From positions 868,001 through 932,000 of the forward strand of contig NC_060019.1 of NCBI RefSeq assembly GCF_021134715.1: a DNA stretch of 64,000 bases. The letters are read 5' to 3'. Numbering within the stretch: position 1 is the stretch's first letter; every line of letters starts with the position of its first letter. Under the pieces are notes generated by a model that worked only from the letters and a program-made list of their open reading frames with translations, was not told the origin of the DNA and ran no database searches. Of the stretch, positions 45,926 through 55,179 are shown in pieces. This stretch comes from Daphnia pulex (lineage: Eukaryota; Arthropoda; Branchiopoda; Diplostraca; Daphniidae). A program made the position numbers and the translations under genes.

Positions 45926-46446
45926 CCACTGATCTCGGCGCCTGACAACTGAATTTAAAAAATAAGTGAAGTATTAAATATCAATGTTTCAATTCAAATT
46001 TTAAAAAATATTACTTTTTTTCAATGATTCGTCGTTGTAGATTGATGGTTTTCACTTGATATGCGTAAAAAACCACTAGACCAGAAGAAGATGTAGATAC
46101 GGCACAGCCAAAGGGAAGGTAATATTAGCTATAATATTTTAATGCTCCTACATACAAGTATAGCTTGCAAAATGTCAATTTCTCAGTACTTACTCATGTT
46201 TTAGAATCCCAATATTTCAGCCAACACATGAATAAGTAGGAACAGAATATGTGAATGGAAGTGAACAATAAATATTAAGGGAAAAGTACGACGCTATACA
46301 AATTATTTAAGAAAGGTTATGTAATTTAGACAATAGAAAACTAAATAGGAATGGAATTTTGTTCATCTCTATTACCAGGAGACCATGTTCGAAAATTGAT
46401 CCATTAAAAGGAGATTTTGTTAGTTTGACAGATGACGAGAAGTAGG
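45926..46446. other. 3' flank of truncated topors gene A
   Basis: Aligns with 55470-56010 and 33530-34020; AT-rich, no gene. Confidence 0.45.
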
Positions 46447-47078
46447 CTATTGGCTAAGACGCTTAAAGTAATGAAGGGCAACGAATAAATCTGTTACAGC
46501 ATTTAAATCGCAGCTGCTGGTGCTTGAATCGCTGGAGCTTGAATCGCTGGAGCTTGAATCGCTGGAGCTTGAATCGCTGGAGCTTGAATCGCTGGAGCTT
46601 GAATCACTGGAGCTTGAATCACTGGAGCTTGAATCGCTGGAGCTTGAATCACTGGAGCTGGAACTGAAGGGATTAACGATGGAATTCAAATATCTGTCTT
46701 CATCTATTGACTCAATTATGTGCTCATCATACTCTTGATCAGATTTTACATTGTGGATGATTGCAGTAAAAGGTCCTTTACATAATGGACATTCTGCTCT
46801 TTCCTAAGATAAACAATTCGTGAAAATTAGATCTAGATGCAGCTTTAGTAAAAATGAATTATAATTACTTCAGACCACTTGAGCAAACACTCAAAACAGA
46901 ACGTGTGCAAGCAATTGTTGGCAAAAGATTTGTTCGTAATTATCTGAAGGCAAATCACACATGTTGATGGTTCATTGTCTTGTTCTTCAAAGCTCAGCCG
47001 GTGTCTTTTTCTACAACTAGACTCTTCAGGAGACTGTCCTTTCCTTTTGAAATTGTCAACTTTCGAAGTTGAAGCCAT
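46447..47078 (-). CDS. Truncated topors paralogue A: RING plus (SSSSD)n tail
   Basis: Exons 47078-46869 and 46803-46447 (GT-AG at the same place as topors intron 1), 188 aa. RING: CVICLQIITNKSFANNCLHT, FCFECLLKWSE, then RAECPLCKGPFTAIIHNVKS, DQEYDEH, closely matching topors exons 1-2 (CSICLG..NKSFTNNCLHEF; PECPLCKQPFTSIIHNVRSN). Everything after residue ~112 of the parent is replaced by a tail of about nine SSSSD repeats and a unique end (SCDLNAVTDLFVALHYFK). The topors-specific domain and SUMO-interaction motifs are gone. The RING should still bind an E2. The acidic Ser repeats look like casein-kinase-2 substrates (inference). Confidence 0.82.
46520..46665. repeat. 15-bp minisatellite encoding SSSSD
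   Basis: CTTGAATCGCTGGAG repeated about nine times with single-base changes (GAATCACTGG variants). It is open on both strands, so the plus-strand LELES frame is a by-product. Confidence 0.9.
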
Positions 47079-47744
47079 ATCTTCATAGACTTCTTATAAA
47101 TGCTTAAGAATGGAATGGCTGTTGTCCTCAGACCTGGAACTGAAAAGTATAAGACTGTCAGAAATAATCGTAATCGTTTGAAAGCTCTCTTGAAGAACTC
47201 AAATCAAACATTTACATCCCATTTTCAACTAACGTAACATCGTGTTACCTTGGTTTAAGAGGATGATGACACGTTAAAACATAAACTTAAACGGTAAACT
47301 ATTACTGGCTGTTTGTTTAGGTATATTTGTTCAATTTTTCAAATGATAACGAAACTTATTAGCACGAGTTCTGGTCCAAATTAAATGCAAGCAGAGTGTA
47401 AAACCGAGTACTAGCTGTAGACCGACCTCTTACCTAATTTGGATAAAGTTAGTCTGCTCTTCGCCACGTGATGCATATTGCATTTCGCAAAGGTTGTTGA
47501 CTTGTTGTTTATCGCGGATAAAAATTCAAAATTTTTTTAGATGACATTAGCATAATTTTTTTGAGCGAAAACACTTTTCTAAAATTTAAATTTCAAACTT
47601 TCTTTCAAAAAATAATCGGTACTACCTATCGATTTTTTAAAGTTTTGACTTATGACTAGGCTATGTCTTGCAATTTTCGCAATGTCGTGGTACTTTTAAT
47701 TTTCTCAATTGTCATGTCTTTCATAACGAGACTTAATTAACTTG
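47079..47744. promoter_or_regulatory. Upstream region of truncated topors A (copy of the RING/IMP4 intergenic region)
   Basis: Matches 62176-62805 almost throughout (ATGGCTGTTGTCCTCAGACC..., ACCGACCTCTTACCTAATTTGGATAAAG, CTTCGCCACGTGATGCAT). It is the same divergent promoter but breaks off before IMP4 and joins an ART fragment. It also shows the site without the retrotransposon. Confidence 0.75.
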
Positions 47745-47880
47745 CTTATGTAGGATGAAACAGGTGTGGGTGAATATTGGATTTCGCCCATTGATGAAGA
47801 CATTCGCCCTTACGAATTTTGTGTTCGAGAAATTGACAGACAGACAGCTCCGGCTCACCCCCCCTCTAAAGTGAGATTGA
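47745..47880 (+). pseudogene. ART 3' fragment of the CaaX type
   Basis: GGTGTGGGTGAATATTGG ... CATTCGCCCTTACGAATTTT encodes [20 protein letters not shown] then VREIDRQ and a Pro/Ala stretch like copy 5. There is no upstream ART. Confidence 0.75.
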
Positions 47881-49039
47881 GATAGTAACACCTTGTTAGA
47901 AGATAGTTGTAGATACTTGGTAGAATTTTTTTTACAGTTACCATCTCTCTGAGACAAGGCCATGTAAGTGAAGGAAATCTGTACGATTTACGGGAATATT
48001 TAAAAACAATGGCCGACAGCGCTGCAACACACAGGACGTTTTTTCGAAATTTCGAAATCGTGTTTTTCGAAATTTAAAATAAAAATAGTTGGCCTCTTTG
48101 TTGGTGTAACTTGGGGCGCTACTGTCGTTGTGCAAAAACCCGGTGATGTGGAGTGGCGCTTTTTTTTCTCCAGAAAACGCATTCGTGCACCGTTTTCCCG
48201 TAAATTAAAAACCGTCCAAACCGCATCAAGTTCTGTAATTCAGTTAAGAAGTTTTAAGCGTAGAATGCTGCGGTTGAAACTCAGAAGAAGTATACAATTA
48301 GTAGACAAAGCTGAAACTTATGGTGCAGAAACCCCAACGGCATCTGCATGAAAGAATAAAGAATGTTAATCGATGTTTGCATTTTCAAACATTGGAACCA
48401 ATATAAATACTGTACTGTAAACTAAACTAATAAATATGCAATGCATTTTATGTGTGCTGCAGTGAAAACAGAATCGCCTTTTAGTGGCTAACCTTTCAGG
48501 TTTTTCCAACATTACATGTATTTCGTAGCAAACAAAACAAGTTTTCGTTGTGCATATACTGTCATTTTTCGACTATTTATATTCTATTTTCAATCAACGG
48601 CATAAAAAGAGTTCGTTTATAGGTCCAGGTGTAATACGCGGGTCAAAGGGTAACACTCAGCATAAAACACAACACAAATGCCCTGTTGTTAGATTATTAT
48701 TAATATAAGTAGCTCTGAGTTGGTATTCACCGGACGCAAATCTTACTTGGTTTCAAATTTTTAAGTAAATGTATGAATTTGAAGCATCCGTCTTAGTATA
48801 ATAGTATCTCGAATAGTATATATCAATTGACTATGTGAGTCCTTTAGAATCGCGATGGTGTTTCAAGAAGCAAACAGCCAAAAGTGCACCCGAGTGCACC
48901 GATTGATTATTTGTTCCCAGCCTGCAACGACTTAAGAAACACTGAAAAGTCAAAACAACCTAATCATTTTCACGACGGCCTTCACCTTTAACAAAACGAC
49001 GGCGGATTGGGCGACGGCATTCGTGTTTACGTAAGTGAC
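47881..49039. other. Spacer built of duplicated flank modules
   Basis: 47880-48130 matches 32860-33120; 48290-48500 holds an ART scrap (CTTATGGTGCAGAAACC) and the flank module; 48400-49030 matches 54600-55180 and parts of 26960-27480. No gene. Confidence 0.45.
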
Positions 49040-49275
49040 TGAAACGCTGGACGACGGTCAGGATAAATGCGAGGCTTACTTTGAAGACAACCAAATGTCA
49101 AAGATGAGGGCGGTAGATCCATGCAGCGATTTTAGTCATCCCTTGGTAACGGTCTAGCGGACAGGATCCACTTTGGAAAACACTTGGAAACCGGCCTTGC
49201 TGAAAAGAGGCTGATCCTGCAAAACGCTCCGTTCTTTCTACCTTTCACAATAGTTTGTGAACCTGGAAAAGAAAA
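49040..49275 (-). repeat. Module M copy at 49.1 kb
   Basis: Matches 27520-27725. Confidence 0.55.
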
Positions 49276-50019
49276 CTTAACAATTTTGATATCATAAACG
49301 CGGTCACTGTTTGAATAAACACATCTCAGATTGAAAAAATAAAAAACGAAGAGACTAGACCAACGTTTATAGCCTCATCTATCAAAAAAAATTTCTTTTC
49401 TCAATCCCATGCAGTCCAAGGACTTCTTACTGACACACGGAATTTTGTCGATTTTCTCTCGGGAATCTAATCAGCCGCAGGTTTAAATTGACAACGCATG
49501 CGATTGCGACTGAACGTTAAACTGACCAATTAATCTTGTTGACAATTGAATTTAAAAACGCGCATTGTAAGCTCAAAAGATGGCGTTGCGAATGGTTGAA
49601 GTCTGAAATGAAAAGAAACGGATCAAAAGCAACGTTACAGGGGAAGATGGGCACGTGCCACACATTGAGGGCGTGGCCTCCCAGGCAAATCACAATCTTT
49701 AGCACATGAAGTTTGCTATGAGTGAGTCAGGTTCTCTTGACGTGACTTCTTCTCGTTTACTTCACGCCTATAGCCAGAATTTCTGTTTCTTCGTGAATCC
49801 GGTGCAACCAGTTACCCTTTACCGTAGTGCGGATTTTATTTGCTAAACTGAAAAGATAAGGTTGCTATAAATTTAGTTGTAGGGTCTAGTCTAATAGTCC
49901 AATAGGAATTAAGGGTCTTCACTTCTACTTATCAAGTAATTACACAATCTCATTGCTATGTAAAGGCACCCAGTATTTAATAAATATCAAAATTTTGAAA
50001 TGTTTCAGAGACAGCCGCA
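49276..50019 (+). promoter_or_regulatory. Spacer and upstream module of short copy S8 (type S)
   Basis: 49290-49490 matches 39640-39840. 49570-50015 is the type-S block (AGATGGCGTTGCGAATGGTT ... GGTTCTCTTGACGTGACTTC), ending TGTTTCAG. Confidence 0.5.
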
Positions 50020-50280
50020 ATGGATAATGAAACAGGACTGGCCATTTTGAGTGCCGTATTAAATGGCATGTCGTACCCACACCGAATACTCACAACTGAA
50101 GACGATAACTCGACTGGAATTGATGTCAAAGATCTGCACAAGATTTTGCTGACAGGATGCTATTACCCTCCGAAACTACAAAATATAACAGACATTGCAA
50201 CAAGTGATAAAGAAGTAGATAAAACGACCAATACAACTGCAGTAGGTAACGAAAATAATCTAGTGCCCAGTAACAAGTGA
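50020..50280 (+). pseudogene. Short copy S8: N-domain exon, ubiquitin exon lost
   Basis: Encodes MDNETGLAILSAVLNGMSYP ... DVKDLHKILLTGCYYPPKLQ and a Thr/Asp/Lys-rich extension to a donor (GTAACG) near 50247. The next ~150 nt contain only faint ubiquitin-like traces, and a C9 homopolymer lies near 50466. No ART follows. Confidence 0.55.
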
Positions 50281-51251
50281 AATAAGAAAGCAAAGCACTT
50301 TGTTTTCATTTATCAAATGCTCATTAATCAATGAACCCAAAGAGTAAAACTTCAAATTTGAAGATGCAGAAAAGTTAATAAATCTCTTCGAAATTAAAGA
50401 ACGGGCTAACCATTTTCTTTAACTGTGGACGTGGACGGTTGTTTTTTACAGACTTGCACGACCAAAAATATACTGCCCCCCCCCCCATACAGCAAGAGGC
50501 CTATATAATCTTCTAAACGGGAAGCGTTCCCAAGATAACTTGCAATTAAATCAAAAGAACGTTCGACAGCAGCAAAGTAGTGCCAAATGAGATTTTCTAG
50601 CTAAAACCATCAAAATCGCATTCCAGACTTAATTCCAGACTAAAATGCATGATGGCCAGCAGCAAAGCAGAATTTTATTTCGTTTGTTATTAAATGTAAC
50701 ATTCACGCGTTTCAACATCGGTAAGGGTATCACTGTATAAGCTTTAGATCCTTGATATCGCAATCAAAAAAGCTGTAGCAATATCGATAACTGAAAACGA
50801 AAATAGAAAGTCATCATAAAAGATCTGGGGGTAAAGGTAAAGATAAGAAGATTTGTTTTTTAGAGGTTGGAACGGGTGTATAGAGTAGACGATTATTGGA
50901 TCCAGTGTGGAAATATTGCCGACTACAACAATACCACACGCAATGGAAATGGAAAATGAAATATAACGCGTCAAGTACAGCTAAAAGAGCTGCTGGTCTG
51001 CGTCCTGATAAAGGAGTGTCGTCATCCTGATGTGGGGATTTATTTAGACCAAGCCGGACAAAGCTTGGCTGGCTGGTTAAATCGTGATTAAGTAAAATTC
51101 GACGACACTTCTCATCATCAGGACGCAGAAAAACGAGCGCGCGATCTACAATCAACAAGTACGTTTTAATTTAGTCTTACATTCCAATCTTTCTACTGAA
51201 ATAGTTAATGTAAAAGTTCCTATTTTTTAAGAGTAATAAGAACAGTCCAAA
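50281..51251. other. Spacer and promoter block of copy 8
   Basis: 50500-50660 resembles 31020-31150. 50970-51170 is the full-copy promoter block, but the TATA box is degenerate (AAGTAAAATTCGACGACACT) while the CATCAGGACGCAG initiator and AACAAGTACGTTTT donor are kept. Confidence 0.45.
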
Positions 51252-52412
51252 ATGGATAATCAAACCGGGTTGGCCTCTTTCTGAGTTCGGTACTCGACAA
51301 AATGTCGTACCCGAACCAAATATTGTCACCTGGTCAAGACAACTCGAAAGGCATAGAAGTCGGAGTTCTACACAAATTGCTAATGAAAGGGTGTTACATA
51401 ACAGGCCAGGATGACAACCAAACCAACATTCAGGGTAATTAAGCTAATACACAAAATTTACATAACGACGAAAAAAAGGTTTGTTATTCAATAATTTGTT
51501 ATTCTGACAGGCAAGGATAATACAAAAGGAACTACTTCCAATGGTAAGTTTAGCCAGCACTAGCCTACAAATAACGTGACACTAATTTCAATCCATTAAT
51601 TTCTTATTGGAACCTTCGATCTAGATAATGTAGGGAAATCGCAAACGATAAATATCTTTATCAAAACCTTGACAGGGAAAATTATTCAATATTTCATTAG
51701 TACCTCAGCCAAAGTTGAGGATTTAAAGGACATGATCCGTTCAAAGGAAGGCATTCCAGTAGACCAACAACGCTTGATTTATGCCAGTAGACTGCTGGAA
51801 GATATAAAAACTTTGGAATATTACAGGATTGGTAACGAAAGCACTATACACATTGTACTGAGAATGAGAGGAGGCACAAGTTTTTTCGATTTACCACCTT
51901 CATTGTTGGATGAGCCATTTCACTACAATTTCACCAAGATTTCTGATAGAGGAGTCAAGTTCTGTAGAGGAGGATTAATCTACATCCGCCCGTGCGGATG
52001 GCAACGCTACGCAATCAAAGTCAAAGGCAAGTTCCCGGACGATATTTGGCTGCAAGGTAAAACATCTCGGGCTGACCAATACTCTTCCGCTGAAGACGAA
52101 TGGCCAGTGTCCTACCACGGAACATCTTTGAACAACGGTCTCTCAATCGCAGAGGAAGGATTTAAATTGAGTAAAGGAACGCGTTTCTTGCACGGCAAAG
52201 GAATTTACTCGACCCCCGATATTGAGGTGGCGGCCCATTACGCTGTAAAAGTAAAGGTGAATGGAAAGACCTATAAAGTTGTCATGCAAAATCGTGTCAA
52301 CCCCAAAAATTTGAAAAAAGTTGGCAAAGATGTGACGAAAGTAGGCGAATATTGGATCTCGCCCACCAACGAAGACATTCGCCCTTACGGCTTCTGCGTA
52401 AAAGAAATTTGA
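51252..52412 (+). CDS. Ubiquitin (LRMRGG) + PARP-like ART fusion with frameshifted N-domain exon (copy 8)
   Basis: Exon 1 (51252-51434) begins MDNQTGLA but a 2-nt insertion (GGCCTCTTTCTGAG against GGCCATTTTGAG) gives a stop at codon 11; the rest of the N-domain is readable in the shifted frame. A mini-exon, 51511-51543, encodes [10 protein letters not shown]. The last exon, 51625-52412, is open and the same length as in copy 3: ubiquitin ([41 protein letters not shown]; Arg at 48, Asn at 63), then ART ([90 protein letters not shown]). Either a young pseudogene or expressed from a later start. Confidence 0.72.
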
Positions 52413-53350
52413 TTTTTGTTTGCATCTTCAAACATTGAAGCCAATAAAAATTCTTTAAACAGAACCAATGAACGTGCAATAATTTTATTTGGGCTGCAGT
52501 GATAACGAATGGCCGTTTAATGGCTCACCTTTCGGGTTTTTCCAACTTGACATTTGGAATTCTGTCGATAAACAAAAACAAAATGATTTTTTTTTCGTCT
52601 ATAGCAAACAAGACGAGTTTTCGTTGTGCATATCGCCATTTCTTCGTGGTTCTATTTTCAATCAAAGGCGTAAAAAGAGCTCGTTAAAATATATAAAAGT
52701 AGCTGGACCAGAGGTAACGCTATACCTAAAACTTAAATGTCCTCTTGAAAGACATTTACTCCACCCCCGATATCGAGGAGGCATCCAAATATGCTACAAC
52801 AAAAAGGTGAATGGAATGACCTATATAGTTGCCATGCAAAATCGTGTCAACACCCAAAATTAAGTTAAGAGATGGCAAAGCTAAGACTGAAGAATCGACG
52901 AATAGCTATTGTCTTCGGTGGGTCGAACAAGATGACATCACATTTAATAGAAACGTCATGTTGCGCAACAAGAAAGGATTTCTATCACAAGATCTAAAGT
53001 CGACTTGCAAGACTTATGTCTATTCGAAAAATTACAAAAATTTAGTTTTAGACAATAAAATCAGCTGCCTGTTTTCAATGGCTTTGTTATATTGCGTCAC
53101 GATTAAGCAGGAAACATGTTCGTGTCACCACCTCAACCAAACAAATCTCAACCACGTTTTACCGGAAATCGCAATGTGAGTTATCAGCCTTAAAGTCAAA
53201 CTGGATATGGATAACGAAATACGAAGTATATAATGCGTCAAGCACAGTTACCCGCTGCTTGTCTGCGTTCAGCTAAGGAGTATCGCCCTGCTATGGGAAT
53301 TTATTTCGACGAAGCTTTTAAACCTGCTTTTCAGAGTGACCGCGGCCGAG
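52413..53350. other. Spacer with an ART fragment and promoter block of copy 9
   Basis: 52750-52862 is an ART piece (TTTACTCCACCCCCGATATCG ... ATGCAAAATCGTGTCAACACC). The overlapping open stretches have no other support. 53230-53350 is the CAGTTACCCGCTGCTTGTCT proximal block. Confidence 0.45.
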
Positions 53351-53376
53351 TACAAGACGACACTTCTTACCGTCAG
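53351..53376 (+). promoter_or_regulatory. TACAAG and initiator of copy 9
   Basis: TACAAG at 53351-53356 and TCAG with A at 53375, spacing as in copies 5 and 6; donor CAAGTACGTTTT at about 53411 and acceptor AAAATAG near 53473 suggest a 5' UTR intron. Confidence 0.5.
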
Positions 53377-53514
53377 GACGCAGAGAAGCGAACGCGCAAT
53401 CTACAATAAACAAGTACGTTTTGATTCAGACTCACTTTCCTATCCTTGTACTAAAATGGTTCTTTTAAAAATAGGTTCTTCCACCTTTAGAAGAAACAAT
53501 ACAAACAGTCCAAA

Positions 53515-54351
53515 ATGGATAATCAAACCGGTTTGTCAATTTTGAGTGCGGTACTCGACAAAATGTCGTACTCAAACCAAATATCTGGACAAAACAAATC
53601 AAACGCAACTGACGTCCGGGATCTCCATAAATATTTAATGGGGGGATGTAACAAAAGAGACAAGAGTGCTTTAGACTTCTTACACAGCCTATCTCTCACA
53701 CTTGGTCTACCACATTTAAGTGTAACAGCTGGAGTTGCAGCGTCACCTGCTGGAGGATCATCATCGTCTAGCATAGATTTGACACCTTCATTGCTGGATG
53801 AGCAATTTCATTACGATTTCACAAACACTTCTGATAACGGGGTAGAGTTTTTTAGAGGAGGGTCGATCTACATACGCCCATGCGGATGGCAACGATACGC
53901 TTTAAAAGTCAAAGGAAAGTACCCGGACGATATTTGGCTAGAAGGGAAAACACCTCGGGCTGACCAATACTCTTCCGCTGAAGACGAATGGCCAGTGTCC
54001 TACCACGGAACTTCTTACCACAACGGACTTTCAATCGCTAGCGAAGGATTTAAATTGAGTAAAGGAACGCGTTTCAAGCACGGCAAAGGAATTTACTCGA
54101 CTCCTGAAATAGAGGTGGCGGCCCAATATGCTGAGGAAGCAACGGTAAATGGAAAAATTTATAAAGTTGTCATGCAAAATCGTGTCAACCCCAAAAATGT
54201 AGAAAAAGTTCCCAAAGCTGAAACTGGTGTGGGTGAATATTGGATTTCACCCACTGATGACGACATTCGCCCTTACGGATTTTGTGTTCGAGAAGTTGAC
54301 AGTGACTCCTCTAAATTCGTTTTCCTCCCTAATGTTTGTATTTTACAGTAA
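53515..54351 (+). CDS. Intronless N-domain + ART with CaaX box CILQ (copy 9)
   Basis: Single exon, 278 aa. N-domain: MDNQTGLSILSAVLDKMSYS, NQISGQNKSNATDVRDLHKY, LMGGCNK. Linker of ~55 residues (LHSLSLTLGLPHLSV, then Ala/Gly/Ser). [96 protein letters not shown]. The tail VDSDSSKFVFLPNV ends Cys-Ile-Leu-Gln-stop, a farnesyl-type CaaX box. The ART DNA is nearly identical to copy 7 except FKHGKG in place of FLYGKG, whereas the N-part and tail belong to the copy 5/6 group: conversion between subfamilies. Confidence 0.88.
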   Translation: MDNQTGLSILSAVLDKMSYSNQISGQNKSNATDVRDLHKYLMGGCNKRDKSALDFLHSLSLTLGLPHLSVTAGVAASPAGGSSSSSIDLTPSLLDEQFHYDFTNTSDNGVEFFRGGSIYIRPCGWQRYALKVKGKYPDDIWLEGKTPRADQYSSAEDEWPVSYHGTSYHNGLSIASEGFKLSKGTRFKHGKGIYSTPEIEVAAQYAEEATVNGKIYKVVMQNRVNPKNVEKVPKAETGVGEYWISPTDDDIRPYGFCVREVDSDSSKFVFLPNVCILQ

Positions 54352-55179
54352 TGATTTAATTTTATACTAAGAGATAAAATAAACGACAAAAAAAACAACA
54401 CCACATATATGATCGTAATATATCTAGGAATGTCAACCTACAGCACGCAAGTATCTGAAAAATTTCCTCATGTTAGTTGATATGTCAAAACTGAAACTGG
54501 TGCGGAAACCATTATGGCATCTACACTAAAGAATGTTGGTCTTTGAAACGGTCAATCGGAACCAATTGAGTAAAGGAAAGACTTAGATATACGTAATGTA
54601 CACTGGAAGCTAAACCAATGAATATGCAATAATATTTTCTTCGTGCTGCAGTGACAGAAGAATCACCATTTAATGGCTAAACTTTCAAGTTTAGCCATTA
54701 AATCAAACCCGAATTCGGGTTTTTCAAGCTTTACATTTGGAAATTTGTCAATAACCACGATCAAATGAAATTCTTTCCTACATGGCAAACAAAACGAGCT
54801 TTCCTTGTGCATACGGTCATTTCTTCGTGGCTCTATCGAACTTTATTTTCAATCAACGCCGTAAAAAGAGTTCGTTAACATAAATAAAAGTAGCTGGGCA
54901 AGGGGTAACACTACATTAAACCCAATGCAAATGTCCTGTTGCTAGATTATTAATAATCAGCAGCTCTGAGTTTCTATGCAAACAAGAACTTTCACCGAAC
55001 GCAAATCTTACTTGACTTTAAATTAATGTAAATCTATGAAATTGGAGCATCCGTCATGGTATATAAATGAAATGAATATCTATGGTGGTTCTACAGAAGC
55101 AAATAGAAAAACACTTCACCTGTTCACCTTAAAGAAATTAACTACCGCGGATTGGGCGACGACATGTTCGTGTTTACGT
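54352..55179. other. 3' flank module of copy 9
   Basis: 54490-54535 is an ART 3' scrap (AAAACTGAAACTGGTGCGGA). 54600-55180 matches 48400-49030. Contains the fold-back at 54668-54722. Confidence 0.45.
54668..54722. repeat. Twin perfect palindromes from a fold-back insertion
   Basis: ATTTAATGGCTAAACTT (54668-54684), loop TC, then its exact reverse complement (54687-54703); directly followed by AAACCCGAATTCGGGTTT (54705-54722), a perfect 18-bp palindrome. The homologous flanks at 48480 and 52510 have only one arm of each. Confidence 0.9.

Noticed and set aside
46520-46738. Plus-strand frame of repeated LELES residues
   Set aside because: It is the antisense of the SSSSD minisatellite in the RING gene and has no splice or start context of its own.
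7613-54351. ART copies as horizontally acquired bacterial ADP-ribosylating toxins
   Set aside because: They have spliceosomal introns, a eukaryotic ubiquitin fusion, native-like promoters and PARP-type H-Y-E motifs, with no sign of bacterial toxin architecture.
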